A DNA stretch of 23,889 bases from an uncultured Eubacteriales bacterium (GTDB taxonomy: Bacteria > Bacillota > Clostridia > Oscillospirales > QAMX01). Shown piece after piece: positions 8,082 to 16,611 of this stretch (position 1 is its first letter; every line of letters starts with the position of its first letter). Both the position numbers and the translations under genes were made by a program. The stretch is from contig URVL01000017.1 in the NCBI GenBank assembly GCA_900551265.1, positions 1-23,889 on the forward strand. Reading direction: 5' to 3'. The notes below the pieces were generated by a model, which saw only the letters and a list, made by a program, of their open reading frames with translations, had not been told where the DNA came from and searched no databases.

Positions 8082-9866
8082 ATGGCGCTGAAGAGTAGAA
8101 AGGAAATGGATCCTCAATATATGTGGGATCTTTCGCATATTTTCCCGACACGTGAGGCGTGGGAAAAAGCATATCAGGAGGCGGAGGCTCTTGTAAACCG
8201 GGTTCCGAAAGTGGCGGGAACCCTGGGCGATTCGGCAGACAGTTTGCTGGCGGGACTGAACGTGGTGATTGACGCGTCGCGCGCGGTAGAACTGGTTTAC
8301 CTCTATGCGTCGCTGAACAAGTCGGGCGATCAGGGCGACGCGGAGGCGCAGACTCTGGAAGCCCGCGCGGTAACGCTGTATGTCAAATTGAGTACGGTAA
8401 CCTCCTTTGTTGACCCTGAAATCCTGGCGATCCCGGAGGATAAGCTGGCGGCTTATATGGCTGACCCCCGGCTTGCCGTCTACCGTCAGTATCTCCGTAA
8501 TACGGCCCGGTCCCGTCCGCACACGCTGGACGCGGAGCGCGAGCGCATGCTTGCCATGTTGGGCGATGCGGCACAGTCTCCGTCAAACAGCTTTGACATG
8601 CTGGAAGCTGTTGACATTACGTTTCCGGACATTACGGATGAAAAGGGCGAACAGGTAACGTTAACGCACGGAAATTTCGGTGTGTTCCGTGAGAGCACGG
8701 ACCGCCGTGTCCGCCGCGAGGCGTTTGAAACGTATTTCGGCGAATTCCGTAAGTTTCAAAATACATTGGCGGCTATGTATGCCGGCTCTGTAAAGTTTGA
8801 CTGTTATTACGCGGACGTGCGCAATTTTGACAGTGCGCTTGCGCGAGCTCTTTTTGTAAGCAACGTCCCGGTTACAGTTTATGATGCGTTGGTTGAGGCT
8901 ATCCACGGCGGACTGCCGGTTATGCGCCGCTATTTGGATCTGCGCCGCCGTGTGTTGGGACTGGAAGAACTGCATCTCTATGATCTTTATACCCCTATGG
9001 TGGACGACGTCGACTTTAAGATGCCGTATGAGGATGCAAAGGTACTTGTAAAGAAGGCATTGGCGCCGCTTGGTGAAGCATACGCCGCATTGCTGGATAA
9101 AGCTTTTCACGAAAAGTGGATTGACGTCTATGAAAACCACGGCAAAACGACCGGCGCGTTCTCCTGCGGCGTTTACGGCGTGCATCCGTACGTCCTTTTG
9201 AACTATACCGATACGCTCGATGACGCCTTTACTCTGGCGCATGAACTTGGTCACGCCATGCATTCCTATAAGTCGAGCGAAGCCCAGGAGTATGTCAATC
9301 ATGAATACGAGATCCTGGTGGCTGAGGTGGCTTCGACAGTCAATGAGGTGCTGTTGACAAAGTATCTGCTGTCTGTTGAGACGGACGCGCGCCGCCGCGC
9401 ATATATTCTGAATCACTTCCTGGAGGGCTTCCGTACCACGGTATTCCGTCAGACCCTTTTTGCAGAGTTCGAGCGCCGGGCGCATGAAATGTACCAGTCC
9501 GGCCAGCCGCTGACGGCACAGAGCCTCTCTGCCGAATACCACGCGCTGAATGACCTGTATTATGCCGGCGCAGTCAATGACGAGATAATGGATATTGAGT
9601 GGGCGCGTATACCGCACTTTTACAACGCATTTTATGTTTACCAATATGCGACGGGCTTTTGCAGTGCGGTTGCCATTGCAAACAATATTTTAACGACGGG
9701 TGACGCCGGCCGTTACCTGAAATTCCTGACGACGGGCGGCAGCGATTATCCGCTGGAGGAGTTGAAAATTGCAGGCGTTGACCTGACAAAGCCTGATACG
9801 GTGCAAAGCGCTCTGAAAGTGTTTGATGAAACACTTGATGAGCTGGAAAGCGTGTTAAATTTATAA
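8082..9866 (+). CDS. pepF: Oligoendopeptidase F (M3B metallopeptidase)
   Basis: 594 residues, the normal PepF length. It is a cytoplasmic zinc peptidase that cuts oligopeptides of roughly 7 to 17 residues and helps recycle peptides. The start region MDPQYMWDLSHIFPT is the family's standard N-terminus. The zinc site is HELGH with His387, Glu388 and His391, and the third ligand Glu415 lies in EILVAEVAST. FSCGVYGVHPYVLLNYTDTLDDAFTLAHELGHAMHS is the classic M3B active-site block, and the C-terminal AGVDLTKPDTVQSALKVFDETLDELE is also typical. The ATG at 8082 has GGGAGG seven bases upstream. Single-gene unit with its own promoter and terminator. Confidence 0.96.
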   Translation: MALKSRKEMDPQYMWDLSHIFPTREAWEKAYQEAEALVNRVPKVAGTLGDSADSLLAGLNVVIDASRAVELVYLYASLNKSGDQGDAEAQTLEARAVTLYVKLSTVTSFVDPEILAIPEDKLAAYMADPRLAVYRQYLRNTARSRPHTLDAERERMLAMLGDAAQSPSNSFDMLEAVDITFPDITDEKGEQVTLTHGNFGVFRESTDRRVRREAFETYFGEFRKFQNTLAAMYAGSVKFDCYYADVRNFDSALARALFVSNVPVTVYDALVEAIHGGLPVMRRYLDLRRRVLGLEELHLYDLYTPMVDDVDFKMPYEDAKVLVKKALAPLGEAYAALLDKAFHEKWIDVYENHGKTTGAFSCGVYGVHPYVLLNYTDTLDDAFTLAHELGHAMHSYKSSEAQEYVNHEYEILVAEVASTVNEVLLTKYLLSVETDARRRAYILNHFLEGFRTTVFRQTLFAEFERRAHEMYQSGQPLTAQSLSAEYHALNDLYYAGAVNDEIMDIEWARIPHFYNAFYVYQYATGFCSAVAIANNILTTGDAGRYLKFLTTGGSDYPLEELKIAGVDLTKPDTVQSALKVFDETLDELESVLNL

Positions 9867-9871
9867 GGATA

Positions 9872-9909
9872 AACGCCGGACTGGATTTTGCCCTGTCCGG
9901 CGTTTTTAT
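9872..9909 (+). terminator. Intrinsic terminator after pepF
   Basis: Perfect 10-bp stem (AACGCCGGAC at 9872-9881, GTCCGGCGTT at 9895-9904) followed by TTTTATT, starting 6 bases after the pepF stop. Confidence 0.9.
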
Positions 9910-9992
9910 TTACCATGGTACGTCCGTCGGGGAGCGGGGATACAAAATGGTCTGAATGAAATTGAATAAAGAGTCAAAAATTGACGTCCATA

Positions 9993-10021
9993 TTGACGAA
10001 ATCCTGTACAGTCTGTATAAT
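9993..10021 (+). promoter_or_regulatory. Sigma-A promoter for the serine hydrolase
   Basis: TTGACG (9993-9998), 17 bases, TATAAT (10016-10021). The leader would be about 30 bases. A second TTGACG copy sits 12 bases further upstream, too far to be the -35. Confidence 0.85.
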
Positions 10022-10056
10022 AACAACAGACTAAGACCGAAAGGATGGGCGTTACT

Positions 10057-11223
10057 ATGGCTGGAAGAAAGGCAATGGACGAACTGCTCTCTAATTTTGT
10101 GAAGACGGGCCCGGCAGGTTGCGGGTGTATTGTCACAAAAGACGGCGAGCGCATTTACGAGAACTATTTTGGAATTGAGAACATCAACACGGGCAAGCCA
10201 ATTGATGCGGAATCTATTTACCGTCTCTTTTCCATGACGAAAGTAATTATCTGTACCGCCGCAATGAAACTTTTTGAAGAGGGTAAGTTTCTTTTAAATG
10301 ACCCGATCTACGAATACTTCCCCGAGTGGCGTAACACGCAAAAGGTTGTGTATCATCCAAACGGCAACTACGATATTGTTCCGGTGGAGCATCCCATATT
10401 GGTCAAGCACGCTTTTTCCATGGCAATGGGGATCGGCTACGGCGGCAATGACGCCACGCATCAGAAGGCTGCGGAGGTGCGCCGCCGCCTGCGTGAAGCA
10501 AAGGGGAAGTATTATACCTTGCGCGAAGATATCGCCGCTATGAGTGAAGTGCCGGTTGCCTTTGAACCGGGGACACACTTCCTCTATGGGTTTGGCCATG
10601 AGATGGTGGCGGGGCTGATTGAAGTCTGCTCTGGAATGACAGTCGGCGAATACCTGAAAAAACACATTTTTGAGCCGCTTGGCATGACGCGTACCGGCTA
10701 TCGCTTCTTTGGGAATGTAACCGACCATTTGGTGACGCCGTGCCGCCGGGAGGAGGACGGCTCCCTCGTTCAAGTGCCGGCAATGATGGATGAAAACATG
10801 CAGCCCGATGCGACGTATGAAGCAGGAGGCGCAGGTCTCTTTTCGACAGTCAGTGATTATTCCAAGTTCGTTGCAACGCTTGCGAACGGCGGCATTATGC
10901 CGGACGGCGAGCAGCTTATTGGCCGTAAGACCATTGATTTGCTGCGCGATAACCAGTTTAATGCCGACCAATTAAAAGAACTGCGCAATTTTTATAACGC
11001 GGGTTATGGCTATGGACTTGGCGTACGAACGATGATGGGTCGTGCGCTTGGCAATTCCAACGGCACTCCCGGAGAATTTGGCTGGACGGGCGCGATGGGG
11101 ACTTATACACTCATCGATCCGGAAGAAAACTTTACGACGACTTATATGCATCAGATGATGCCGAATATGGAGGAGTATCATCATCTGCGCGTGCGCGCCG
11201 TAGCGTACGGTATGCTGCGCTGA
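10057..11223 (+). CDS. Beta-lactamase-fold serine hydrolase (class C / family VIII esterase type)
   Basis: 388 residues. The nucleophile motif SxxK is S59-M-T-K62 in YRLFSMTK. The second motif is YGFGHEMVAGLIEV (Tyr followed by Gly-Phe rather than Tyr-x-Asn), and the third is GWTGAMGTYTLIDPE in place of KTG; both variants are usual in EstB-like esterases of this fold. The family includes D-aminopeptidases, carboxylesterases and class C beta-lactamases, so the substrate is open, and true beta-lactamase activity is not indicated. No signal peptide is seen, which suggests a cytoplasmic enzyme. An in-frame ATG at 10045 lies inside the AAAGGATG ribosome-binding site, so the ATG at 10057 is preferred. 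It has its own promoter at 9993-10021; the broken flavoprotein gene follows after 54 bases. Confidence 0.9.
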   Translation: MAGRKAMDELLSNFVKTGPAGCGCIVTKDGERIYENYFGIENINTGKPIDAESIYRLFSMTKVIICTAAMKLFEEGKFLLNDPIYEYFPEWRNTQKVVYHPNGNYDIVPVEHPILVKHAFSMAMGIGYGGNDATHQKAAEVRRRLREAKGKYYTLREDIAAMSEVPVAFEPGTHFLYGFGHEMVAGLIEVCSGMTVGEYLKKHIFEPLGMTRTGYRFFGNVTDHLVTPCRREEDGSLVQVPAMMDENMQPDATYEAGGAGLFSTVSDYSKFVATLANGGIMPDGEQLIGRKTIDLLRDNQFNADQLKELRNFYNAGYGYGLGVRTMMGRALGNSNGTPGEFGWTGAMGTYTLIDPEENFTTTYMHQMMPNMEEYHHLRVRAVAYGMLR

Positions 11224-11277
11224 CGATTGACCTGTGAGCCGCTTGCATATGATTTATGGGTGAAAACGGAGGATACT

Positions 11278-11970
11278 ATGAATATTCTAGTCCTGAATGG
11301 CAGCCCAAAGACAGAGAAAAGCGACACGATGTATGTGACGCGCGCGTTTCTCGAGGGTATGAATTGTGACTGTGAAAATAGCGTTCGGATTATAGATGTC
11401 ATTCGCCTGTAAGTCCTTCCTTGCAGAGGTTGTTTTGCCTGCTGGTATTCGGAAAAGAAAAGCTGTATTCAAAAAGACGATATGCAGACAATTATGGAGG
11501 CGGTGATTGCGGCTGATTTGATTATCTGGAGTTTCCCCCTTTATTATTTCGGAATGCCTTCTCACCTGAAGGCGGTTTGCGACCGTATGCTGCCGTTGGT
11601 TTCGATGAAAATGCAAACGGTGGGGGAAACCGTTCAGCATGTGGCGCGGTACGACTTTTCCCCAAAAAGGTATGTTATGATATCCGGATGCGGATTTCCG
11701 AACTTTGAAAATAACTTCAAACCGGTGCTTATGCAGTTTTATAACCTGTACGGCGATCGGTTGACGGCTATTACGGTGCCGGAATCCCCCATGTTTCAAG
11801 TACCCGATGCGGCTCCTGTCACAAAACCGTTTTTGGAGAAGGTAGTGTCAGCAGGCAGGGAGTATGCAAGGGAGGGAAAGCTCTCGGAAGAGACGAAAAC
11901 GCAACTTCATATTCCCATGATTCCAAATGAGACCTACATACAAATCGTAAACGCACAGGCGAAAGACTGA
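11278..11970 (+). pseudogene. NADPH-dependent FMN reductase / flavodoxin-fold gene with in-frame TAA
   Basis: One continuous frame of 231 codons shows the flavodoxin-like FMN reductase family: MNILVLNGSPKTEKSDT (FMN phosphate loop), then after the stop PCRGCFACW with the CxxCxxC cysteines, CIQKDDM, ADLIIWSFPLYYFGMPSHLKAVCDRMLP and a normal C-terminus. Codon 45 (11410-11412) is TAA, exactly between IDVIRL and VLPCRGC, where relatives read straight through. No frameshift is needed, so one base change would repair it. GGAGG precedes the ATG at 11278. The product would be a 44-residue fragment; the part from ATG 11482 on lacks the FMN loop and the cysteine motif. Most likely a recent pseudogene or a sequencing error. 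A terminator-like inverted repeat follows the stop. Confidence 0.88.
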
Positions 11971-11984
11971 AAGAAACGCCTGCT

Positions 11985-12023
11985 AATACAAAGCCCCGGA
12001 CAATTTGTCCGGGGCTTTGTATT
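11985..12023. terminator. Convergent-gene hairpin, 18-bp perfect stem
   Basis: Arms 11985-12002 and 12006-12023 pair perfectly (core GCCCCGGACA) around a 3-base loop. It lies between the ends of two convergent genes, so it is probably a bidirectional terminator, though neither side has a good T-run beyond the stem. Confidence 0.75.
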
Positions 12024-12084
12024 GAACGTAACCGCCTTTGACAGCGGACCGCACCATGACTTTGCCTCGTGTGATACCGGAGAA

Positions 12085-12702
12085 CTATTCTTCTGAAATC
12101 CCAAGTTCCAGCGCAGAAGCGGTAGCAATCGAGACTTCATATGCCGTACGCTCTTCCGCCCTGCCGTCTATGACTTTAATATAGTTTCTGCTTTGGATAC
12201 GGCCTTCCAGTTCAATGGTACTTTTGGGGGGAAGAGAGGCGCACAGGCGGGCAACACTTCCCCAGGCAATGCAGGGAATATAATCGCAACGATGGATACT
12301 TCCGGTGGTATACTCACGCTCAACGCAAAGCATCATGTCGGCAATTTCACGCCCAAATGGCGTGCGGCGATAAACTGCCGGTTTACATAAGGTTCCAATT
12401 AAATGGACGGTATTTGCATGAGGCTCGTCGCAAACTGTTATTTCTCGTGCCCATGCGCTGATTTTCAAACGATTATGTTCGGCCTCACGGTCATTATAGG
12501 AACGCAGTTCGCCTGCCAGAGAAATGGTCATGTGCTCGGAAAGCCCTGTGCAGAGAGTGGCGGGTGCAATAATGCGAATGGTATCGTATGTACCGGAGAG
12601 CCGCTGAATGGCGAGAGGAAAAGTAAAAAATTCGCGGTTATGGTTTACATGGGACAGGACAGGCGCGGCTTCTATATCGCCGCAGAGTTTGATTTGATTC
12701 AT
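12085..12702 (-). CDS. SSB-like protein with two tandem OB folds
   Basis: 205 residues. Two single-stranded DNA-binding (OB) modules can be read. The first spans about residues 1-85 (MNQIKLCGDIEAAPVLSHVN, FFTFPLAIQRLSGTYDTIRIIAP, SLAGELRSYND). The second spans about 90-195 and is the better match to bacterial SSB: NTVHLIGTLCKPAVYRRTPFGREIADMMLCVER, YIPCIAWGSVA, LEGRIQSRNY. It lacks the long Gly/Pro-rich linker and DDDIPF tail of the main SSB, so it is probably an accessory form rather than the replicative one. Its partners are unknown. The GTG at 12711 overlaps the GAGAGGTG ribosome-binding site; the ATG at 12702 is eight bases after GAGG and is preferred. It is a lone gene, divergent from the glycosidase. 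Confidence 0.8.
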   Translation of the reverse strand: MNQIKLCGDIEAAPVLSHVNHNREFFTFPLAIQRLSGTYDTIRIIAPATLCTGLSEHMTISLAGELRSYNDREAEHNRLKISAWAREITVCDEPHANTVHLIGTLCKPAVYRRTPFGREIADMMLCVEREYTTGSIHRCDYIPCIAWGSVARLCASLPPKSTIELEGRIQSRNYIKVIDGRAEERTAYEVSIATASALELGISEE

Positions 12703-12840
12703 AGCAGGCACCTCTCATGTGATTTGTCTCATATCTATGCGCCTGTCCACAGGAATAGACCTGTATCTGTTTTGAGACACAGCTGTTTGTATCTACTTAA
12801 GATATTGTCAAAATGACTGGATTTTTTAGTTATGCGAGGC

Positions 12841-12846
12841 TATAAT
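12841..12846 (+). promoter_or_regulatory. Candidate -10 element for the glycosidase gene
   Basis: A perfect TATAAT lies 58 bases before the glycosidase start, but no convincing -35 is found 17 bases upstream (TGGATT). The rest of the 12712-12904 gap holds a short palindrome (CCTGTCCACAGG, 12742-12753) of unknown role. Confidence 0.45.
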
Positions 12847-12904
12847 ATCAATGTAAGGATGGACACTTGTAGCCGACGTTTGAAAGTATGCAAAGGAGAG
12901 GCTT

Positions 12905-14722
12905 ATGAATTATGACACCATGCGCAGGGACATGCTGAAGGGCTTTAATACCTATGATACCTATTCTGTGTTGTCGCATGTGCTGTTGCCGGAAGGATTT
13001 GCAATCCGCCTTGGGTTAAAAAATCGTGTAGACAAAAGCATCCTGCGCAATGCGCTGATTGGGCGTTTTGGTGATCAGGAAGAACATATTCATCCGGGTG
13101 TGCGGACAGTAGACGGGTCCTATACGCAGCTTGAGTTGGAATACCGGGGCGCGAAGCTTCGCATACGCTCCGCCGCGCAGGACCGGGATCAGTATATCCT
13201 GATTGAACCGGAAAATGAGCGGTGTCGTGAACTGATCCTTTTTATGGAATGCGGCTTTTTGTGGAACCGGCCCGGCGCGGCATACCTACGTGGCGATTGT
13301 ATCGAAGGCGTGACGGACGGCGGCTCCATACGTGTCTATATGACCGGGTCCGATACGCGGGAACTACATCTCGGCGGTTTTGGCGTGACGCGTGTCAGCG
13401 ATTTGAATGAACCGGTCGCGGTTTCGACCGGTCGTGAGGCAACAGTAGATGAAGTGCGTGCACGGATAGAGCGTGCATGTATGGCGGCACAGGTGAGCGC
13501 ATCGAAGTATGGCGAGCTTGCGGAAGCGTATGTTGCCATGCGGACAGGCTATGCCTGGAATACGATTTATGAGCCGGAACATCAACGTATTTGCTCGCCT
13601 GTCAGCCGAATCTGGAATATCAATTGGGGTGGCTATGTACTGTTCGACTGGGATACGTATTTTTGTGCACTGATGGCGTCTCCGGAGTCACGCGAACTGG
13701 CGTACGCAAATGCTTTTGCCATCACAAATGAGGCGACGGAACGCGGCTTTATACCAAATTTCGGCGCGGCCGGGGATAATAAAAGCCGAGATCGCTCGCA
13801 GCCTCCGGTGGGCGCCATGACATTCCGCGAGCTATATCGGCGATATGGAGAGAAGTGGATTTTAGAAGAAAGCTTCGATACGCTGCTTTCCTGGAACCGC
13901 TGGTTTGCCAAAAACCGTATGTTGAAAAATGGGACAATGTGCTGGGGTTCCGATCAGATAGCGCAGCCCTTTGCAAGCTTTGACGTCAATAATCATCAGG
14001 CGGCGGAGTATGAATCGGGCCTTGATAATTCGCCGATGTTTGACGGCGCTTTATTTGACCCGGAAACGGGACTGATGCAGTTGGCGGACGTGGGCCTTAC
14101 GGGCTTATACTGTATGGACTGCGAGGCCCTGGCGGATATCGCACGTATTTTGGACCGCAGCGAGCGGGAAGAAATTCTGGAGAGGGGCAGGCGTGCTGAC
14201 CACGGTATGCAGACATTGTGGGATGAGGAGGCCGGCATGTTTTTAAACCGGGATCTCACGACGGGGGAGCTTTCCCATCGAATGGGACCGACAAATTTTT
14301 ATGCGGGTTTCTGTCCGTCTGTCACGCCGCAGCAGGCAGAACGCCTGTGCGCACACTACTTTAATCCGCAGGAGTTTTACGGGGAGTATGTAATTCCTAC
14401 CATTGCGCGCAATGATCCGGCGTATTCCGATCAGATGTATTGGCGTGGACGTATTTGGGCGCCGACGAATTTTCTGGCGTATCTTGCGTTCCGGCGTATG
14501 GGCGCGTACGATGTCTGCCGTGACCTTGCGGAAAAATCAGCTTCGCTGATTTTAAAAGAATGGCGCAAATACGGGCATATTCACGAAAACTACTCCGGCG
14601 ATGACGGCTGGGGTTGTCCGAACCCGAGAAGCGATAAATTTTATCATTGGGGAGGACTTTTGACGCTGATTGCCTTGATCGAAGCCGGCTATGTGGAAGC
14701 GCCCGAAGGACTCCTGGATTAA
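12905..14722 (+). CDS. MGH1/GH63-like glycoside hydrolase
   Basis: 605 residues. About 200 N-terminal residues look like a beta-sandwich domain, followed by an (alpha/alpha)6-barrel catalytic domain. Barrel landmarks are NWGGYVLFDWDTYFCALMAS (Asp248, Trp249, Asp250), NEATERGFIPNF, AAEYESGLDNSPMF, YWRGRIWAPTNFLAY and HENYSGDDGWG. By analogy with YgjK/mannosylglycerate-hydrolase enzymes, Asp374 in ESGLDNSP is the likely general acid and Glu561 in HENYSG the likely base. Such enzymes invert alpha-glucosidic or alpha-mannosidic bonds; the substrate cannot be told from sequence. No signal peptide is seen, so an intracellular compatible solute or imported oligosaccharide is plausible. GGAG lies upstream of the ATG at 12905. 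No transporter or sugar regulator is adjacent, which leaves its pathway open. Confidence 0.82.
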   Translation: MNYDTMRRDMLKGFNTYDTYSVLSHVLLPEGFAIRLGLKNRVDKSILRNALIGRFGDQEEHIHPGVRTVDGSYTQLELEYRGAKLRIRSAAQDRDQYILIEPENERCRELILFMECGFLWNRPGAAYLRGDCIEGVTDGGSIRVYMTGSDTRELHLGGFGVTRVSDLNEPVAVSTGREATVDEVRARIERACMAAQVSASKYGELAEAYVAMRTGYAWNTIYEPEHQRICSPVSRIWNINWGGYVLFDWDTYFCALMASPESRELAYANAFAITNEATERGFIPNFGAAGDNKSRDRSQPPVGAMTFRELYRRYGEKWILEESFDTLLSWNRWFAKNRMLKNGTMCWGSDQIAQPFASFDVNNHQAAEYESGLDNSPMFDGALFDPETGLMQLADVGLTGLYCMDCEALADIARILDRSEREEILERGRRADHGMQTLWDEEAGMFLNRDLTTGELSHRMGPTNFYAGFCPSVTPQQAERLCAHYFNPQEFYGEYVIPTIARNDPAYSDQMYWRGRIWAPTNFLAYLAFRRMGAYDVCRDLAEKSASLILKEWRKYGHIHENYSGDDGWGCPNPRSDKFYHWGGLLTLIALIEAGYVEAPEGLLD

Positions 14723-14749
14723 AACCTACAAAAACACTCGGATTTATGG

Positions 14750-14778
14750 TTGACAAATGTAGACGAAAATGATATACT
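14750..14778 (+). promoter_or_regulatory. Sigma-A promoter for sufCB
   Basis: TTGACA (14750-14755), 17 bases, TATACT (14773-14778): near-perfect. The start point is near 14785, giving a leader of about 30 bases with GGAGAGG before the sufC ATG. No IscR- or Fur-like operator is obvious. Confidence 0.88.
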
Positions 14779-14814
14779 TTATTTGCGGAAAAAAACGGAT
14801 GGAGAGGAACTGCA

Positions 14815-15546
14815 ATGCTGGAAATCAAAAATTTGAGCTTTCGTGTCGACGGCGATGCCGGGCATGAGCTCGAAATTATCGATAACGTCAGCCTGCGTGT
14901 AGACGACGGCGAGTTTGTTGTTGTCACCGGTCCCAATGGCGGCGGGAAAAGTACGCTTGCCCGGCTGATTATGGGTATTGAGCAACCAACGGAGGGTGTG
15001 ATCCTTTTTAATGGCAGAGATATTACGCATCTAAGCGTCACGGAACGTGCGCGGCTCGGTATTGGCTATGCGTTTCAGCAGCCGCCGCGCTTTAAGGGAC
15101 TGACGGTGCGCAAGCTCTTGAGCCTGGCCCATGGCAGCACGCTTCCGGAGGATGTTTGCTGTAATTATTTGACAGAGGTAGGGCTCTGCTCGAAGGATTA
15201 TTTAAATCGTGAGCTGGACTCGTCGCTTTCCGGCGGAGAGGTAAAGCGCATTGAAATTGCAACTTTAATGGCACGCAATCCGGGACTGGCTATTTTTGAC
15301 GAGCCGGAGGCCGGAATTGACTTGTGGAGCTTTGCCATGCTGGTGGATACTTTCAAAAAAATGCATGATAAGGGCGAAAATAGTATTATGATTATCTCTC
15401 ACCAAGAGCGGATTATGATGCTGGCCGACCGTATACTGGTAATCGATCATGGCCGTGTTCGCACGGATGGATCGCGCGGAGCAGTACTTCCGACGCTGCT
15501 GGGAGAGTTTGCATGCGAATGTGATTTCAGGGAGGCGGCAAAATGA
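14815..15546 (+). CDS. sufC: Fe-S cluster assembly ATPase SufC
   Basis: 243 residues, standard for SufC. ABC-type ATPase motifs are Walker A GPNGGGKST (39-47), Q-loop FQQPPRF, signature LSGGE (138-142) followed by the SufC-specific VKRIEIA, Walker B LAIFDEPEAGIDLW and the H-loop ISHQ. SufC drives conformational change in the SufB/SufD scaffold that builds Fe-S clusters; it is cytoplasmic and does not transport. The SufC-type FDEPEAGID sequence separates it from transporter ATPases. Its stop overlaps the start of the next gene by four bases (ATGA), so the two are translationally coupled. No sufS, sufU or sufD follows; the operon stops after two genes. Confidence 0.95.
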   Translation: MLEIKNLSFRVDGDAGHELEIIDNVSLRVDDGEFVVVTGPNGGGKSTLARLIMGIEQPTEGVILFNGRDITHLSVTERARLGIGYAFQQPPRFKGLTVRKLLSLAHGSTLPEDVCCNYLTEVGLCSKDYLNRELDSSLSGGEVKRIEIATLMARNPGLAIFDEPEAGIDLWSFAMLVDTFKKMHDKGENSIMIISHQERIMMLADRILVIDHGRVRTDGSRGAVLPTLLGEFACECDFREAAK

Positions 15547-16463
15547 TTTCCAAAATAGATTTTGAACTGCTGGAACAGATCGCCGGACTACATGAAATTC
15601 CGGCGGGCGCCTACAATATTCGAAAAAACAGCGAGGGAGCCGGACGAAACTCGACGGAGAATATTATTATTACGACGAAAGAGGACAAGCCCGGCATAGA
15701 TATTCACATTAAACCAGGCACCAAAAATGAGAGCGTGCATATCCCGGTCATCATTACGGAGGCCGGTATTACGGAGACTGTTTATAACGATTTCTATGTG
15801 GGTGAGGGCGCGGACGTTTTGATTGTTGCAGGATGCGGCATTCATAATGGCGGCGACGATAAAAGTGAGCATGACGGCATTCACCGTTTTTTTGTCGGAA
15901 AGAACGCACATGTAAAATATGTGGAAAAGCATTACGGCGAGGGTGATGGCAGCGGCGAGCGCGTGATGAATCCAACGACGATACTGGAGTTGGAGGAAAA
16001 CGCGGTTTGCGAGTTGGAAATGGTGCAAATCAAGGGCATCGATTCAACGGTTCGCTCCACAACGGCAAATCTGGCGCGCGGCGCTAAAATTATCGTCACG
16101 GAGCGTCTGATGACGCATGGGCGGCAGTTGGCCCGCTCCGATATGGAAGTGAATTTAAACGGCGAGGGTTCTTCCGCGCAGATTGTCTCGCGTTCCGTTG
16201 GACGTGACAGCTCAGAACAGATTTTTAATCCGCGCGCTGTTGGGAATCAGGCGTGCGCCGCACACATTCAATGTGACTCCATTATTATGGATCAGGCGCG
16301 AATTCGTTCCATTCCGGAGATTGCGGCCAATCATGCTGAGGCACAGATTGTTCATGAAGCAGCCATTGGACGTATTAACAACGACCAGCTTGTGAAGTTG
16401 ATGTCTTTTGGAATGGACGAGCAGGAGGCGGAAGAGGTTATTATTCAGGGCTTCCTGCGGTAA
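15543..16463 (+). CDS. sufB: Short SufB/SufD-family Fe-S scaffold protein
   Basis: 306 residues, much shorter than SufB of the full SUF operon (about 470). It keeps the beta-helix core and the C-terminal SufB region: QCDSIIMD with Cys244, then IPEIAANHAEAQIVHEAAIGRIN with His271-Glu272, then LMSFGMDEQEAEEVIIQGF. Cys244 and His271-Glu272 match the positions that build the nascent cluster site in Escherichia coli SufB, so it is a scaffold candidate rather than a SufD-only partner. It probably forms a homodimer bound to SufC. The start at 15543 overlaps the sufC stop by four bases, with GGGAGG upstream. The SufC plus short SufB pair matches the SUF-like minimal layout described in archaea and anaerobes; the sulfur donor must be encoded elsewhere. 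SufD naming remains possible. Confidence 0.88.
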   Translation: MISKIDFELLEQIAGLHEIPAGAYNIRKNSEGAGRNSTENIIITTKEDKPGIDIHIKPGTKNESVHIPVIITEAGITETVYNDFYVGEGADVLIVAGCGIHNGGDDKSEHDGIHRFFVGKNAHVKYVEKHYGEGDGSGERVMNPTTILELEENAVCELEMVQIKGIDSTVRSTTANLARGAKIIVTERLMTHGRQLARSDMEVNLNGEGSSAQIVSRSVGRDSSEQIFNPRAVGNQACAAHIQCDSIIMDQARIRSIPEIAANHAEAQIVHEAAIGRINNDQLVKLMSFGMDEQEAEEVIIQGFLR

Positions 16464-16472
16464 AGTGCAAAC

Positions 16473-16507
16473 CGGAGGCCGGCGGTATACGCCGGCCTCC
16501 GATTTAC
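16473..16507 (+). terminator. Intrinsic terminator after sufCB
   Basis: Perfect 12-bp stem (CGGAGGCCGGCG at 16473-16484, its complement at 16490-16501) with a 5-base loop and a short ATTTACT tail, ten bases after the stop. Confidence 0.82.
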
Positions 16508-16566
16508 TTGTGTTGCGGGTAAGCTGTCTTTGAGAGAGCAATGTGCTTTTCAGCCAATTAATTTTG

Positions 16567-16575
16567 TGTTATGAT
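16567..16575 (+). promoter_or_regulatory. Extended -10 promoter for the nitroreductase
   Basis: TGTTATGAT gives TGn plus TATGAT, 36 bases before the ATG; no clear -35. The ribosome-binding site is GGGGGAAAG. Confidence 0.5.
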
Positions 16576-16611
16576 TACAGTTATCAAGTATATCTGTAGG
16601 GGGAAAGTGCG

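Noticed and set aside
8661..9644. 327-codon minus-strand open frame opposite pepF
   Set aside because: PepF is unmistakable on the plus strand across the whole stretch; the antisense product has no recognisable domain.
10057..11223. Serine hydrolase as a true beta-lactamase resistance gene
   Set aside because: The second and third motifs match esterase or peptidase-type relatives, and there is no signal peptide for export.
12742..12753. Short palindrome CCTGTCCACAGG as an operator between ssb-like and glycosidase genes
   Set aside because: Only five-base arms, no second copy arranged symmetrically and no regulator nearby; chance is likely.
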